Origin: Pseudofrankia coriaricola
Lineage (GTDB): Bacteria; Actinomycetota; Actinomycetes; Frankiales; Frankiaceae
Reading direction: 5' to 3'
NCBI RefSeq assembly: GCF_001854805.1
Contig: NZ_MBLO01000069.1
Location: forward strand, 43,458-107,457
Length of the DNA stretch: 64,000 nucleotides
Notes under the pieces: model-generated
What the model saw: the letters and a program-made list of their open reading frames with translations, nothing else
Told to the model about the DNA's origin: nothing
Database searches by the model: none
In this document: piece by piece, positions 16,203 through 24,536 of the stretch
How positions within the stretch are numbered: position 1 is the first letter of the stretch
Layout: each line of letters begins with the position of its first letter
Position numbers and translations under genes: made by a program

Positions 16203-16533
16203 CGCACATCCGGTCCTCTGCCGGTAGGTGATGATCCGCCATGACGTCGATGCGTTCCATCACCCGGGCCAACAGGCGTCGCCGCTGCGCCAGCGTCATG
16301 TCCGGCCACTCCTGCGCAAGCTGGAGCAGCCGCTCATCGTCACCAGGTTTTCCCTTTATTCCGCTGGTGACTGTCCCGGCTGCGGACGTGCGTAGTCCGG
16401 TCGGATGCCCAGGCGCTGTTCGTCGGGGAGCACCGGGTCGAAGACGATGGCGGCATCGATCCTGCGGCCGTCTTTCGGCATCAGGGGCAGCGGGACGCGG
16501 CCGGGTAAGGCGATCGCGCAGGCGTCAGCAGGG
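16203..16533. other. Gap with decayed minus-strand coding remnants
   Basis: No intact gene. On the minus strand two short protein-like pieces are visible. One runs from about 16500 down to about 16353 (MPKDGRRIDAAIVFDPVLPD) and ends in TAA. A second, in another frame, runs from about 16350 to 16199 (DERLLQLAQEWPDMTLAQRR then RLLARVMERIDV). Both lack a convincing start. They look like debris of the same mobile element as the RepSA remnant. Confidence 0.35.
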
Positions 16534-17304
16534 TCAGAGGGAGCTCGCGTAGCCGGCGGTAACGCGCATCGTCTCGCCGGTGACGAAGCGGGCCTTGTCG
16601 GAGCAGAGGTAGAGCATCGCGTCGACGATGTCCTGCTCGGTGCCTTCGAGGTCGAGGAACTGGTGGTGCCGGTGGCCCTCGATCATCTGCGGGGTGAACT
16701 CGTTCCGGATCGTGTCGGTGACGTGCAGGCCCGGTGCCAGCGCGTTCACGCGGATTCCGCTGGGCCCGAGCTCGCGCGCCCAGGCGAGCGTGAGCGCGCG
16801 TACGGCAGCCTTCGTCGCCCTGTAGGCGCCCATGCCGTTGAACGCGGCCGACGAGGAGATGTTGAGGATGTTGGCGCCTAGCCGGCCCTGCAGGTGCGGT
16901 CGCGCGGCGAGGGTCCCGATCATCACGCCCATCACGTTCACGTCGAAGAGGCGACGCAGCTTGGATACAGGGAGCTGCGCCCAGTTGACGCCGTACTCGA
17001 GCGAGTGCAGGCCGGCGTTGTTGATGAGGATGTCGACGCCACCGCCGTGCAGGGCGGCGACGTCGGTGAGCACCGCGTCCCAGGCCGCGTCGTCCGCGAC
17101 GTCGAGGCGGTGGGCGGATGCCGCCTGGCCACCCGCCTCGGTGATCTCGCGAGCGGCCTTGTCGACCTCGGCTTTATCGACATCGGTCAGGACCGCGTGC
17201 GCGCCGAGCTCGGCGAGCGCCCGACCGAACGCGCGACCGAGGCCGCGCGCGCCGCCGGTGATGAGCGCGACGCGTCCCTCGAACTGGGTGACCCGATCAA
17301 CCAC
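16534..17304 (-). CDS. SDR family NAD(P)-dependent oxidoreductase
   Basis: A 256-residue classical SDR with TGGARGLG at residues 16-23 (cofactor), DVD after strand 2, NNAG at 95-98, NISSS around 148-152 (catalytic Ser) and YRATK at 161-165 (catalytic Tyr/Lys). It ends in a normal VTGETMRVTAGY strand. Such enzymes oxidise or reduce alcohol/ketone groups; the substrate is unknown. GTG 17304 is the start. An AT-rich stretch (17322-17355) upstream is the likely promoter. It stands alone, divergent from the HTH gene. Confidence 0.9.
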   Translation of the reverse strand: MVDRVTQFEGRVALITGGARGLGRAFGRALAELGAHAVLTDVDKAEVDKAAREITEAGGQAASAHRLDVADDAAWDAVLTDVAALHGGGVDILINNAGLHSLEYGVNWAQLPVSKLRRLFDVNVMGVMIGTLAARPHLQGRLGANILNISSSAAFNGMGAYRATKAAVRALTLAWARELGPSGIRVNALAPGLHVTDTIRNEFTPQMIEGHRHHQFLDLEGTEQDIVDAMLYLCSDKARFVTGETMRVTAGYASSL

Positions 17305-17578
17305 GACCGCCTCCGCAAGCCAGCATATTTGAACTCAGTCGAGATATTGATTAGGTGGTGATCGCACAATCCCGCCTAGGCGTGCGGACAGGGCTGAAGA
17401 CCATGTCCCGATCGGGGACGGTCTGGCTCGGAGCGCCAGCCCGCGCTCATGGGCTCGACGCCGCCGGCCGCGGGACGGCGCGCCACCGCATCGCCGGAGA
17501 GGCGGTCGATCCAGATGCCGCGATCATTCCCTATCGTTACTCAAACAACCCTCGACGAGGTCATGTTAAGGTGCGTTT

Positions 17579-18001
17579 GTGGAACGTCTCTACTCGGTGG
17601 ATCGGGTCGCCGACCTGCTGGGCCTCCATGTGCGGACCGTGCGCGGCTACGTGCGTGACGGACGGCTGAAGGCGGTGCGGATCGGCAAGCAGTACCGGAT
17701 CGCGCACGAGGACCTCGAGGTCTTCACCGGCCGTTCGGTGTCGACACCCACCCCGGAGACGGCCGCGCGCCAGCGGCACGTCGAGGTGTCGAGCATCGTC
17801 GAGGTCGAGGCGATCAGCGTCGACACGGCGAGCCGGGTGAGCACCCTGCTCACGGGCGTCGCGGTGCATCGGGGAGACGCGCCCGTACGGATCGAAACGG
17901 TCTACGACGAGGAGCGGGCTCGCATGAAGATCGTCGTTCTGGCTGACATCGACGACACCGTGCGGCTGCTCGAGTACGTCAAGGCGGTACTCGAGTCATG
18001 A
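17579..18001 (+). CDS. Helix-turn-helix (excisionase/MerR-type) protein with small C-terminal domain
   Basis: A 140-residue protein. Residues 1-50 form a winged helix of the excisionase/MerR N-terminal type (LYSVDRVADLLGLHVRTVRG with KQYRIAHEDL), which binds DNA. The C-terminal about 80 residues (SSIVEVEAISVDTASRVSTL, RMKIVVLADIDDTVRLLEYV) form an alpha/beta domain that may bind a ligand or dimerise. It starts at GTG 17579. An AT-rich region (17525-17575) precedes it. It could regulate the divergent SDR. The DNA-binding role is secure; the target is not. Confidence 0.75.
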   Translation: MERLYSVDRVADLLGLHVRTVRGYVRDGRLKAVRIGKQYRIAHEDLEVFTGRSVSTPTPETAARQRHVEVSSIVEVEAISVDTASRVSTLLTGVAVHRGDAPVRIETVYDEERARMKIVVLADIDDTVRLLEYVKAVLES

Positions 18002-18135
18002 GCGCCACCTACAAGGCCGGCGACGTCGGTCGGTTTTCGTTGTCCACTCGCACGCATCGCGAGTAGGCGTTCACTGGGCTGGCCACCTGTGGACGTGTCT
18101 TCTCCAGAGAATTCGGTACCTCGAGAGGGAGAGAT

Positions 18136-18510
18136 ATGCCCGCGCACGATGGACGGCTGATGAGAGCAGCGCTCCGTGAAGATCTCGTCACCGCGATGAA
18201 GGCACGGAATCGCGATGCCGTCACCGCGCTTCGCACGGCCATCGCCGCCATCGACAACGCGGAGGCGGTGGACGCGCCCGGTCACGGCCAGCCGTGGGCC
18301 GGTGAGCACGTCGCGGGCGCGCGGGCGGGAGTCGGCGCGACCGAAGCGGAACGTCGTGACCTGACCGCGGGCATCGTGATCGCCATTCTGCGCGCGCAGG
18401 TCGGCGAACGTATCACCGAGGCCGAGCGTTACGAGGCACACGGACAAACGGATGCGGCCGACCGGCTCCGCCGGGAGGCAAAAACGCTCATGAAGTACGT
18501 GCGGGAATAG
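18136..18510 (+). CDS. GatB/YqeY domain protein
   Basis: A 124-residue YqeY-type protein: MRAALREDLVTAMKARNRDA then VTALRTAIAAIDNAEAV, a central variable region and the C-terminal ERITEAERYEAHGQTDAADR helix with LRREAKTLMKYV. The fold is the tail domain of the GatB amidotransferase subunit; free-standing copies are common in bacteria and of uncertain function. ATG 18136 has GAGAGGGAGAGAT upstream. It is slightly shorter than the usual about 150 residues, with a divergent middle. Confidence 0.8.
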   Translation: MPAHDGRLMRAALREDLVTAMKARNRDAVTALRTAIAAIDNAEAVDAPGHGQPWAGEHVAGARAGVGATEAERRDLTAGIVIAILRAQVGERITEAERYEAHGQTDAADRLRREAKTLMKYVRE

Positions 18511-18552
18511 CGGAAGCGTCGAGCACCCGGCCCGGCCGCCAGGTGCGGGGAC

Positions 18553-19500
18553 TCACCCGACGCGGACGACGCTCTTGCCGCGGGTGGCACCCCCCGCCAG
18601 GTTCGCGATCGCGGTCTCGACGTCGCCCAGTTCGTATTCCGCGGTGATGTCGATGCGCACCGCCCCGTCGGCGACCAGGCTCATGGCGCGGGTGGCGCTG
18701 TCGGCCAGCTTCTTCGGGCTGGTCTGGCTGGCCAGGTTGCTGTTGTACGTCATCAGCGACTGCCCCCGGGTCAGCAGGTCGTTGGTCGAGACGGTGACCG
18801 GTTCGAAGGTGGCGATGTTGCCGTAGGCCACGATCCGGCCGTGCGGGGCCAGCCGCTCCAGGTTCGCGAGGCGGGTGGGGCCGCCGATCGGATCCAGGAT
18901 GGCGTCGAACGTCTCCCCGTCCAGGGCGTCGGGGAACTCGTCACGCACCAGCACCTGGTGGTAGCCGAACTGGTGGGCGTAGTCGACCTGGTCGGCGTTG
19001 CCGACCACCCCGACGATGCGGGCCGCGCCCGCCGCGGTGGCGAACTGCGCGGCCTGCGACCCGACTCCGCCGGCGGCGGCATGGATCAGCACACTGTCCC
19101 CGGGCTGAACGGCGGTGACGGAGTTGATCAGGTCGTAGGCGGTCGGCGTGACCCATCCGAACCCGGCCGCCGCACGTGGGTCGACTCGGTCGGCGTTGAT
19201 CGCCAGCACCGCGGGCGCGGTCACGACCTCGGCGAAGCCACCGCCGCCGATCAGCGCGGCGACCTGTTCGCCCAAGCGGGCGTCCGCCACGCCCTCCCCC
19301 ACCGCGACGATCTCGCCTGCCGCCTCGAAACCCGGCACGAACGGGCGTTCGACGGGGAAATGACCCGCGCGCACGAGTACATCGCCGTACTGCACTCCCG
19401 CATAGGCGACCCGGATCGCGACCTCGCCCGCGCCAGGCACAGGTTCGGCCACCTCGACGACCCGGAAGCAATCATCGACGCCCAGAACGACGGCCTTCAT
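18553..19500 (-). CDS. Zinc-independent medium-chain dehydrogenase (quinone oxidoreductase-like)
   Basis: A 315-residue MDR enzyme. N-terminal GroES-like domain: MKAVVLGVDD, GEVAIRVAYAGVQYGDVLVR, PGFEAAGEIVAVGEGV. Rossmann part: DSVLIHAAAGGVGSQAAQFA (NADPH-binding AAAGGVG) and ILDPIGGPT. The catalytic-zinc cysteine is absent, as in quinone oxidoreductases, which reduce quinones or enones with NADPH. ATG 19500 follows AGGGGC by 8 nt. It is divergent from a MarR regulator across an 87-bp region with palindromic sites, so it is probably controlled by it. Confidence 0.9.
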   Translation of the reverse strand: MKAVVLGVDDCFRVVEVAEPVPGAGEVAIRVAYAGVQYGDVLVRAGHFPVERPFVPGFEAAGEIVAVGEGVADARLGEQVAALIGGGGFAEVVTAPAVLAINADRVDPRAAAGFGWVTPTAYDLINSVTAVQPGDSVLIHAAAGGVGSQAAQFATAAGAARIVGVVGNADQVDYAHQFGYHQVLVRDEFPDALDGETFDAILDPIGGPTRLANLERLAPHGRIVAYGNIATFEPVTVSTNDLLTRGQSLMTYNSNLASQTSPKKLADSATRAMSLVADGAVRIDITAEYELGDVETAIANLAGGATRGKSVVRVG

Positions 19501-19520
19501 CACATCAAGCCCCTGTCTCA

Positions 19521-19568
19521 ACTCAGTATCCTGACACTTGGAACCCAATCTGTATCAGATACCTGAGT
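19521..19568. promoter_or_regulatory. Probable MarR operator region
   Basis: ACTCAGTATC (19521-19530) faces GATACCTGAGT (19558-19568), and the perfect palindrome GTATCAGATAC lies at 19552-19562. It is located between the divergent quinone-reductase and MarR genes, the usual place for MarR autoregulation and control of the partner. Confidence 0.6.
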
Positions 19569-19587
19569 CAACTAAGAGGTCTGTGAC

Positions 19588-20049
19588 ATGGCCGACGTAC
19601 CGGTCGAGGAATATCTGTGCACCCGCATCCGGCGCGCCGAGCAGGCCCTGATCGGCCACCACGAAGCGGTGCTCCGCGGCTACGGGCTGACCATGCCCCA
19701 GTACACGGTGCTGCTGGCCCTCTCCCGCGAGGAGGCCATGTCCGGAGCACAGTTGGCCCGCGCGTGCGGGGTGACCCAGCAGAGCATGGCCAGCGTGCTG
19801 ACCGGCCTCCAGAACAAGGGGCTCCTCGACCGCCGGCCGTCGCCCGTGCACGCGAAGGTCCTCATCGCGACCCTCACCGACGCCGGCCACGACATCCTCG
19901 ACCGCGCCTACCAGGAGGTGATCGTGCTGGAACGCGCCCTCACCGACCGGTTCACCCCGGCGGAACACCGGCAGTTCTGCGACCTTCTCGACCGCGCCAC
20001 CGCCACCCTCGTCGAGCAGACCCCCGAGCGCGGCGGAAGAACCCAGTAG
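19588..20049 (+). CDS. MarR family transcriptional regulator
   Basis: A 153-residue winged-helix regulator with the MarR layout: dimer helix at the start, HEAVLRGYGLTMPQYTVLLA, recognition helix region AQLARACGVTQQSMASVLTG followed by LQNKGLLDRRP, wing, and a C-terminal dimerisation helix (TPAEHRQFCDLLDRATATL). No Cys switch is evident, so a small-molecule effector is likely. ATG 19588 follows AAGAGGT. It is divergent from the MDR gene with palindromes between. Confidence 0.93.
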   Translation: MADVPVEEYLCTRIRRAEQALIGHHEAVLRGYGLTMPQYTVLLALSREEAMSGAQLARACGVTQQSMASVLTGLQNKGLLDRRPSPVHAKVLIATLTDAGHDILDRAYQEVIVLERALTDRFTPAEHRQFCDLLDRATATLVEQTPERGGRTQ

Positions 20050-20070
20050 ATCGGACCGCCTCTCGGCTCG

Positions 20071-20110
20071 GCCGTGGCTACTCCAGCCGTGGCTACTCCA
20101 GCCGAGGCTC
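20071..20110 (+). repeat. 15-bp tandem repeat at the fic 3' end
   Basis: GCCGTGGCTACTCCA occurs twice in tandem (20071-20085, 20086-20100) with a partial third copy. On the minus strand it duplicates the last codons and the TAG stop of the Fic gene. Confidence 0.8.
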
Positions 20111-20692
20111 GATGGCCGGAGCGAGGAGTCTGATCAGCGCGTGCGGCCTGGAGGTCCTGAGGTACTCCCCACAGGCTTTGTCGTTCGCGCGTCGTTCCAG
20201 CGACTGCCAGGCGACTGTCCAGCCAGCGTGCGCGGCGAGCTGGCGCAGGAACGCGCGCTGGGTCCGCCCGTTGCCCTCCCGGAACGGGTGGATGGCGTTC
20301 AGCTCGCCGTAGAGCGAGGCGAAGGACATGACGAAACCGTCCCACTCCAGCGGGACCAGGAACCTGCGCACGGCCAGCTTGGCGAACAGCTGGTCGAGCC
20401 GCTCGGGGACGAGCTGCGCGTCGCAGAACGACACGTCGCCCTTCGAGATGTTGCCCGTGCGTAGCTGACCCGCCCAGTCGTAGACGTCGCGGAACAGCAG
20501 GCGGTGGAACCTCAGCAGATGCGCCGTGTCGTACGCGCCGGGAACGACCGACGCCGTGAGCTCGGCCGTGCGGATGCCGACGAGCTCGTGCTCGGCCTTG
20601 CTCAGCTCGTCGGCGTCCCGGATGTCGAGCAGGTTGCGCAGGCACGCCGCGCCCGGCCAGCAGTACGGGTCCTCGTCCTCCACCGCCGTCAC
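20093..20692 (-). CDS. Fic/DOC family protein (probable AMPylating toxin)
   Basis: A 199-residue Fic domain protein with the complete active-site motif HPFREGNGRTQR (about residues 133-144), in which the His is catalytic and the E/GNGR loop binds Mg-nucleotide. The preceding FxxLHRLLF-like helix (LLRFHRLLFRDVYDWAGQLR) is standard. No inhibitory S/TxxxE(G/N) helix was recognised at either end, so inhibition would come from a partner. GTG 20692 overlaps the stop of the Panacea-domain gene (GTGA), giving a coupled antitoxin-toxin pair. Fic enzymes transfer AMP (or other phosphate compounds) to target proteins. Confidence 0.92.
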   Translation of the reverse strand: MTAVEDEDPYCWPGAACLRNLLDIRDADELSKAEHELVGIRTAELTASVVPGAYDTAHLLRFHRLLFRDVYDWAGQLRTGNISKGDVSFCDAQLVPERLDQLFAKLAVRRFLVPLEWDGFVMSFASLYGELNAIHPFREGNGRTQRAFLRQLAAHAGWTVAWQSLERRANDKACGEYLRTSRPHALIRLLAPAIEPRLE

Positions 20693-21285
20693 GACGTCCC
20701 GTACTGGACGATCATCTCGGCGATGATGTCGTCCGCCGCGCGTGTCCCAGCGGCCGCCTCACGCAGCCGGTCCACCATGTACGGGCCGAACTCGTGGCCC
20801 TCGAGACGCGCGCTGCCCACGGCGACGACCACCGCGACCTCCGGCGAGGTGCGAAGCCGGCCGTAGTAGTCGGCCATCACCGTCGGATCGATCACCTTGG
20901 CGGAGCGCCGCGCGACGAGACGCCCGGCGCGGGCGAGCCGCCACGGCGGCTCGGTGCGCACGATCCGCGACAGCTCTCCCTCGGGCAGGGGGCCGTACGA
21001 CCGCAGGATCCGCTCGACAGCGTCACGCGCCCGCGGGCCGAGCCGCCGCGGGTCGCCGGCCGGCCAGCCGGAGGCCTCCCGCCGGCCGCGGTGCCGGTCG
21101 TACAGCCGGCGAACGACCGGCCCGTTCATCCACGCCTCAATGTCGTCCTCGAACAAGTGCTCGCGGTGGTCCGCGAGATGCCAGGCCTGCGCGTAGTAGA
21201 CGAGCTTCTGAAGCCGCGCGGTCCGCATCGCGCCACGACGCTCCAGCAGGTAGGCGGCGACGTCGTCGACGTTCTCCGCCATCAC
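20689..21285 (-). CDS. Panacea domain (DUF4065) antitoxin
   Basis: A 198-residue protein with the DUF4065/SocA-like start: VDDVAAYLLERRGAMRTARL then QKLVYYAQAWHLA and the MNGPVVRRLYDRHRG segment typical of the family. Panacea domains act as neutralising antitoxins for many unrelated toxins (established in the SocA and PanAT literature). The C-terminal region (VVVAVGSARLEGHEFGPYMV) is extra. It lies upstream of and overlaps the Fic gene by 4 nt. A start at ATG 21285 or the next ATG is equally possible. Confidence 0.88.
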   Translation of the reverse strand: MMAENVDDVAAYLLERRGAMRTARLQKLVYYAQAWHLADHREHLFEDDIEAWMNGPVVRRLYDRHRGRREASGWPAGDPRRLGPRARDAVERILRSYGPLPEGELSRIVRTEPPWRLARAGRLVARRSAKVIDPTVMADYYGRLRTSPEVAVVVAVGSARLEGHEFGPYMVDRLREAAAGTRAADDIIAEMIVQYGTS

Positions 21286-21460
21286 GCCCTCCCGCTCGGA
21301 CCGTGACCATGTAGACGTGACGCACGGCCCTGATCAGGCCCGCCCCTGATGCCGTCCACGTCCGACAACGCCCAGTTTACGGCGGTCCGCCGCCGCCGAA
21401 GCGCTCTCCCGCGGGATCGGCGCCGCGTCACGCGCTCCGCGCCGCGCGACAGGCCATCCC

Positions 21461-21475
21461 ATATATCGATACGTT
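21461..21475 (+). promoter_or_regulatory. AT-rich promoter candidate for PPOX gene
   Basis: ATATATCGATACG stands out from >70% GC surroundings about 75-90 nt upstream of ATG 21550. It contains the palindrome TATCGATA. Confidence 0.35.
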
Positions 21476-21549
21476 TCGGAGGGCCGCGGGTCATCCGCCG
21501 GCCGGCACCCGCCCTGTCGTGTCCACCGGAGTCCGAGGAGCGAGGCATC

Positions 21550-22035
21550 ATGCGGTCCGAACTGATCGACACCCAGCGGCGGGGGCGCAAGATCGCCCTC
21601 AGCGGCGACGAGGTCGACGCGCTGCTGACCGAGCAGCGGGTGTGCCACGTGGCGACCCTCACCGCCGGCGGGACGCCGCACGTCAGCCCGCTGTGGTTCG
21701 TCTGGGACGGCACCTCGCTGTGGCTCTACTCGATCGTGCGCAGCCAGCGGTGGGCCGACCTGCTCCGGGACGGGCGCGCCGCGGTCGTCGTGGACGCCGG
21801 CGGCGACTTCGGCGAGCTGCACGGCGTGGAGCTGCGCGGCCGGTTCGAGCCGGTCGGTGAGACGCCCCGCACCGGCCAGACGGACGTCCCCGAGCTGGCG
21901 GCACCCGAGCGGCTGTTCGCCGCCAAGTACATCGCCAACCCGGACGGGTCGATGTACCACGACGGCCGGCACGCCTGGCTGCGTCTCACGCCAGAGAAGG
22001 CCGCCTCCTGGGACCATCGCAAGCTCGGCTTCTAG
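21550..22035 (+). CDS. Pyridoxamine 5'-phosphate oxidase-like (PPOX) flavin/F420 protein
   Basis: A 161-residue split-barrel protein. It has EVDALLTEQRVCHVATLTAG, the family TPHVSPLWFVWDGTSLWLYS block, RSQRWADLLRDGRAAVVVDA and a C-terminal WLRLTPEKAASWDHRKLG. Actinobacterial relatives bind FMN or F420 and reduce unsaturated or haem-derived compounds. ATG 21550 follows GAGGAGCGAGGC. It precedes an enoyl-CoA hydratase by 69 bp on the same strand, so it could belong to the catabolic region. Confidence 0.9.
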   Translation: MRSELIDTQRRGRKIALSGDEVDALLTEQRVCHVATLTAGGTPHVSPLWFVWDGTSLWLYSIVRSQRWADLLRDGRAAVVVDAGGDFGELHGVELRGRFEPVGETPRTGQTDVPELAAPERLFAAKYIANPDGSMYHDGRHAWLRLTPEKAASWDHRKLGF

Positions 22036-22104
22036 CTCGGCTTCTGACGGTCGTCGTCGCACGGTGCTGGCGGAGTGGGTGTATGGGAGAGGTGGGGTAA
22101 AGCA

Positions 22105-22854
22105 GTGAGCGTGGTGACCAGCCGGCAGCGCCGGGTGCTCGTCGTCCGGATCGACCGGGAGGAGAAGCGCAACGCGCTCAACGCGGCCGTCACAGCCGGC
22201 ATCGACGCGGCGATGAACACCCTCGAGGACGACCCCGAGCTCTGGTGCGGCGTCCTGACCGGCGGGACCCGGGTGTTCTCCGCCGGCGCCGACCTCGCCA
22301 GCGGGCCGGGCGAGCCGACCGAGCGCGGCGGCCTGGTCGGGCTCATCCACCGGCGCCGGACCAAGCCGCTGATCGCGGCGGTCGAGGGCCTGGCGCTCGG
22401 TGGCGGCGTCGAGCTCGTGCTCTGCTGTGACATGGTCGTCGCCGCGCGCACCGCCCAGTTCGGGCTGCCCGAGGTCAAGCGCGGTCTCATGCCCGACTTC
22501 GGCGGCGCGTTCCGGATCACCCGGGTGCTGCCGCGCAACGTCGCCTACGAGCTGCTCGCCACCGGCGACAACCTCACCGCCGAACGCGCCGAACGGCTCG
22601 GCTTCGTCAACCTCCTCACCGAGCCGGGCGCAGCCCTCGACGGCGCGCTCGCGCTGGCCGAACGGGTCATCGCGAACGCGCCGCTCGCCGTCCGCGCCGC
22701 GCTGGACGTCGCCCATCAGGAGGTCTCCCCCGACGAGACCGCCAGCTGGGCACGCAGCGACGCCGCCCACGCTCGGCTACTGGAGACCGCGGACCTCGCC
22801 GAAGGCATCGCCGCCTTCTTCGAGCGCCGGCCGCCCCTGTGGTCGGGCCGGTGA
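22105..22854 (+). CDS. Enoyl-CoA hydratase/isomerase (crotonase) family
   Basis: A 249-residue crotonase. The CoA/oxyanion segments are RVFSAGADLAS and EGLALGGGVELVLCCDMVVA; both catalytic Glu positions are present (GVEL and LPEVKRG). It should hydrate a 2-enoyl-CoA to 3-hydroxyacyl-CoA. GTG 22105 follows GAGAGGTGGGG. It is placed next to the catabolic cluster and could act after the acyl-CoA dehydrogenases. The substrate is not evident. Confidence 0.92.
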   Translation: MSVVTSRQRRVLVVRIDREEKRNALNAAVTAGIDAAMNTLEDDPELWCGVLTGGTRVFSAGADLASGPGEPTERGGLVGLIHRRRTKPLIAAVEGLALGGGVELVLCCDMVVAARTAQFGLPEVKRGLMPDFGGAFRITRVLPRNVAYELLATGDNLTAERAERLGFVNLLTEPGAALDGALALAERVIANAPLAVRAALDVAHQEVSPDETASWARSDAAHARLLETADLAEGIAAFFERRPPLWSGR

Positions 22855-22904
22855 CAGCGCCCCGACGGAGGCGAGCCTGAACGCCGAAGGTCCTCGCCGG
22901 CGTT

Positions 22905-24395
22905 CTACGCGACTCCCTCGCTGATGATCTTTACCTCGGTGTACTCCTCGAAACCGAGGGTGCCCATCTCGCGGCCTACACCGCTCTGCTTGTAGCCGCC
23001 GAACGGCACCTCGCAGCTGAAGTACATCCCGCCGTTGACGTTCACGACGCCCGAGCGGATCTTCTCGGCGATCGCGCGGGCCCGCGCCGCGTCGGCGCTC
23101 TCGACCGTGCCGGCGAGGCCGAAGATGGTCGAGTTGGCGATGCGCACCGCCTCCTCGTCGGTGTCGAACGGGATGACAACCAGCACCGGGCCGAAGATCT
23201 CCTCCTGCGCGATCCGAGAGTTCGGGTCGACGTCCGCGAAGATCGTCGGTTCGACGTAGTAGCCGCGCTCCAGGTGGGCCGGCCTGCCGCCGCCGAGGAC
23301 GAGGCGGGCGCCCTCGGCCTTGCCGATCTCGATGTAGTCGAGCACCCGCTGGCGCTGCCTGGCGTTGATCAGTGGGCCCATGTACGTGTTCGGGTCGGCC
23401 GGGTCGCCGTAGGGAATGGAACGGAACGCGTCCGCGACCTTGGTGACCATCTCCTCGTAGCGGGAGCGCTGGACCAGCAGCCGGGTGTTGATCGAGCACC
23501 CCTGCCCGGACTGCGCCAGCGACTGGTAGGCGACCATGAGTGCGTTCGTGTCGACGTCGGCGTCGTCGCACTGGATCCAGGCGGACTTGCCGCCGAGTTC
23601 CAGGAAGACCTTCTTGACGGTGCTCGCCGCGGTGGCCATCAGGTGGCGACCGACGGCCGTCGACCCGGTGAAGCTGATCAGGTCGACCCGCGGGTCCTCG
23701 GCCAGGAGCTGGGCGACCGCGTTGTCGGACGTCGGCACGACGTTGAGGACACCCGGCGGCAGGTCGGTCTCCTCGACCGCCAGCCGGCCCAGGGCGGTGG
23801 CGTTCCAGGGGGTGTCCGGCGCGGGCTTGAGGATGACGGTGCATCCGGCGGCCAGCGCGAAGGCCACCTTGGCCAGGTTGACCTGCATCGGCGCGTTCCA
23901 CGGCGTGATCGCCGCGACCACGCCGACCGGCTCGCGGTACTGGCGCCGCCGGCTCATCCGGCCCATCGACTCGCCGACGCCCAGGTCACGGACGAACTCG
24001 TAGCCTTCGGCGAGGTCGGCGGCATAGGTGAGGTTGTCCAGCGCGCGGGCGAACAGCGGCACGTCCAGGCTGACGTTCGTCGCGCCGACCTCCGCGCGGA
24101 TCGTCTCGCGCAGCTCGGGAGCGTGCCGTAGCAACGCGGCGTGCAGCTGGCGCAGGCAGCGCACCCGCAGCTCGACGTCGCTCGCCCAGGTGCCCTCGTC
24201 GAAGGCGGCCCGGGCGGCGGCGATCGCGTCGCGCATGTCCTCGGCCGTCGCGTCGGCCGCGACCCCGATGACCTCCTCGGTCGCCGGGTTGACGTTCTCG
24301 TAGGTCCGCCCGCCCGTCGCCGGGCGTAACTGGCCGCCGATGAGCAGCCGCTCCTCGACGAACAGGCCGGAGGGGGTGATCACGGGTGTCGACAT
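22905..24395 (-). CDS. Aldehyde dehydrogenase family protein
   Basis: A 496-residue NAD(P)-dependent aldehyde dehydrogenase with all key residues: Asn in TPWNAP (167), Glu in LELGGKSA (266), nucleophile Cys in SGQGCSIN (300), the EEIFGPVL block and a normal PFGGYKQSGVGRE end. It oxidises aldehydes to acids. It probably processes an aldehyde released by side-chain cleavage in this cluster. It is transcribed leftward after the SDR-PanC-like-DapB-like operon (141 bp gap). Confidence 0.96.
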   Translation of the reverse strand: MSTPVITPSGLFVEERLLIGGQLRPATGGRTYENVNPATEEVIGVAADATAEDMRDAIAAARAAFDEGTWASDVELRVRCLRQLHAALLRHAPELRETIRAEVGATNVSLDVPLFARALDNLTYAADLAEGYEFVRDLGVGESMGRMSRRRQYREPVGVVAAITPWNAPMQVNLAKVAFALAAGCTVILKPAPDTPWNATALGRLAVEETDLPPGVLNVVPTSDNAVAQLLAEDPRVDLISFTGSTAVGRHLMATAASTVKKVFLELGGKSAWIQCDDADVDTNALMVAYQSLAQSGQGCSINTRLLVQRSRYEEMVTKVADAFRSIPYGDPADPNTYMGPLINARQRQRVLDYIEIGKAEGARLVLGGGRPAHLERGYYVEPTIFADVDPNSRIAQEEIFGPVLVVIPFDTDEEAVRIANSTIFGLAGTVESADAARARAIAEKIRSGVVNVNGGMYFSCEVPFGGYKQSGVGREMGTLGFEEYTEVKIISEGVA

Positions 24396-24536
24396 ACGTG
24401 CTCCTCGACAGGTGACGTGTCGGTGATGGTCATGTCGGCCGCGGCGCGGCGCGCCGCGAGCGAGGCCTGGCCGATGGCCGCCGCGGCTGCGGCCGCGGCC
24501 GGCGATCCGGGCCGCGGCGGCCCGGATCGCCGGCCC

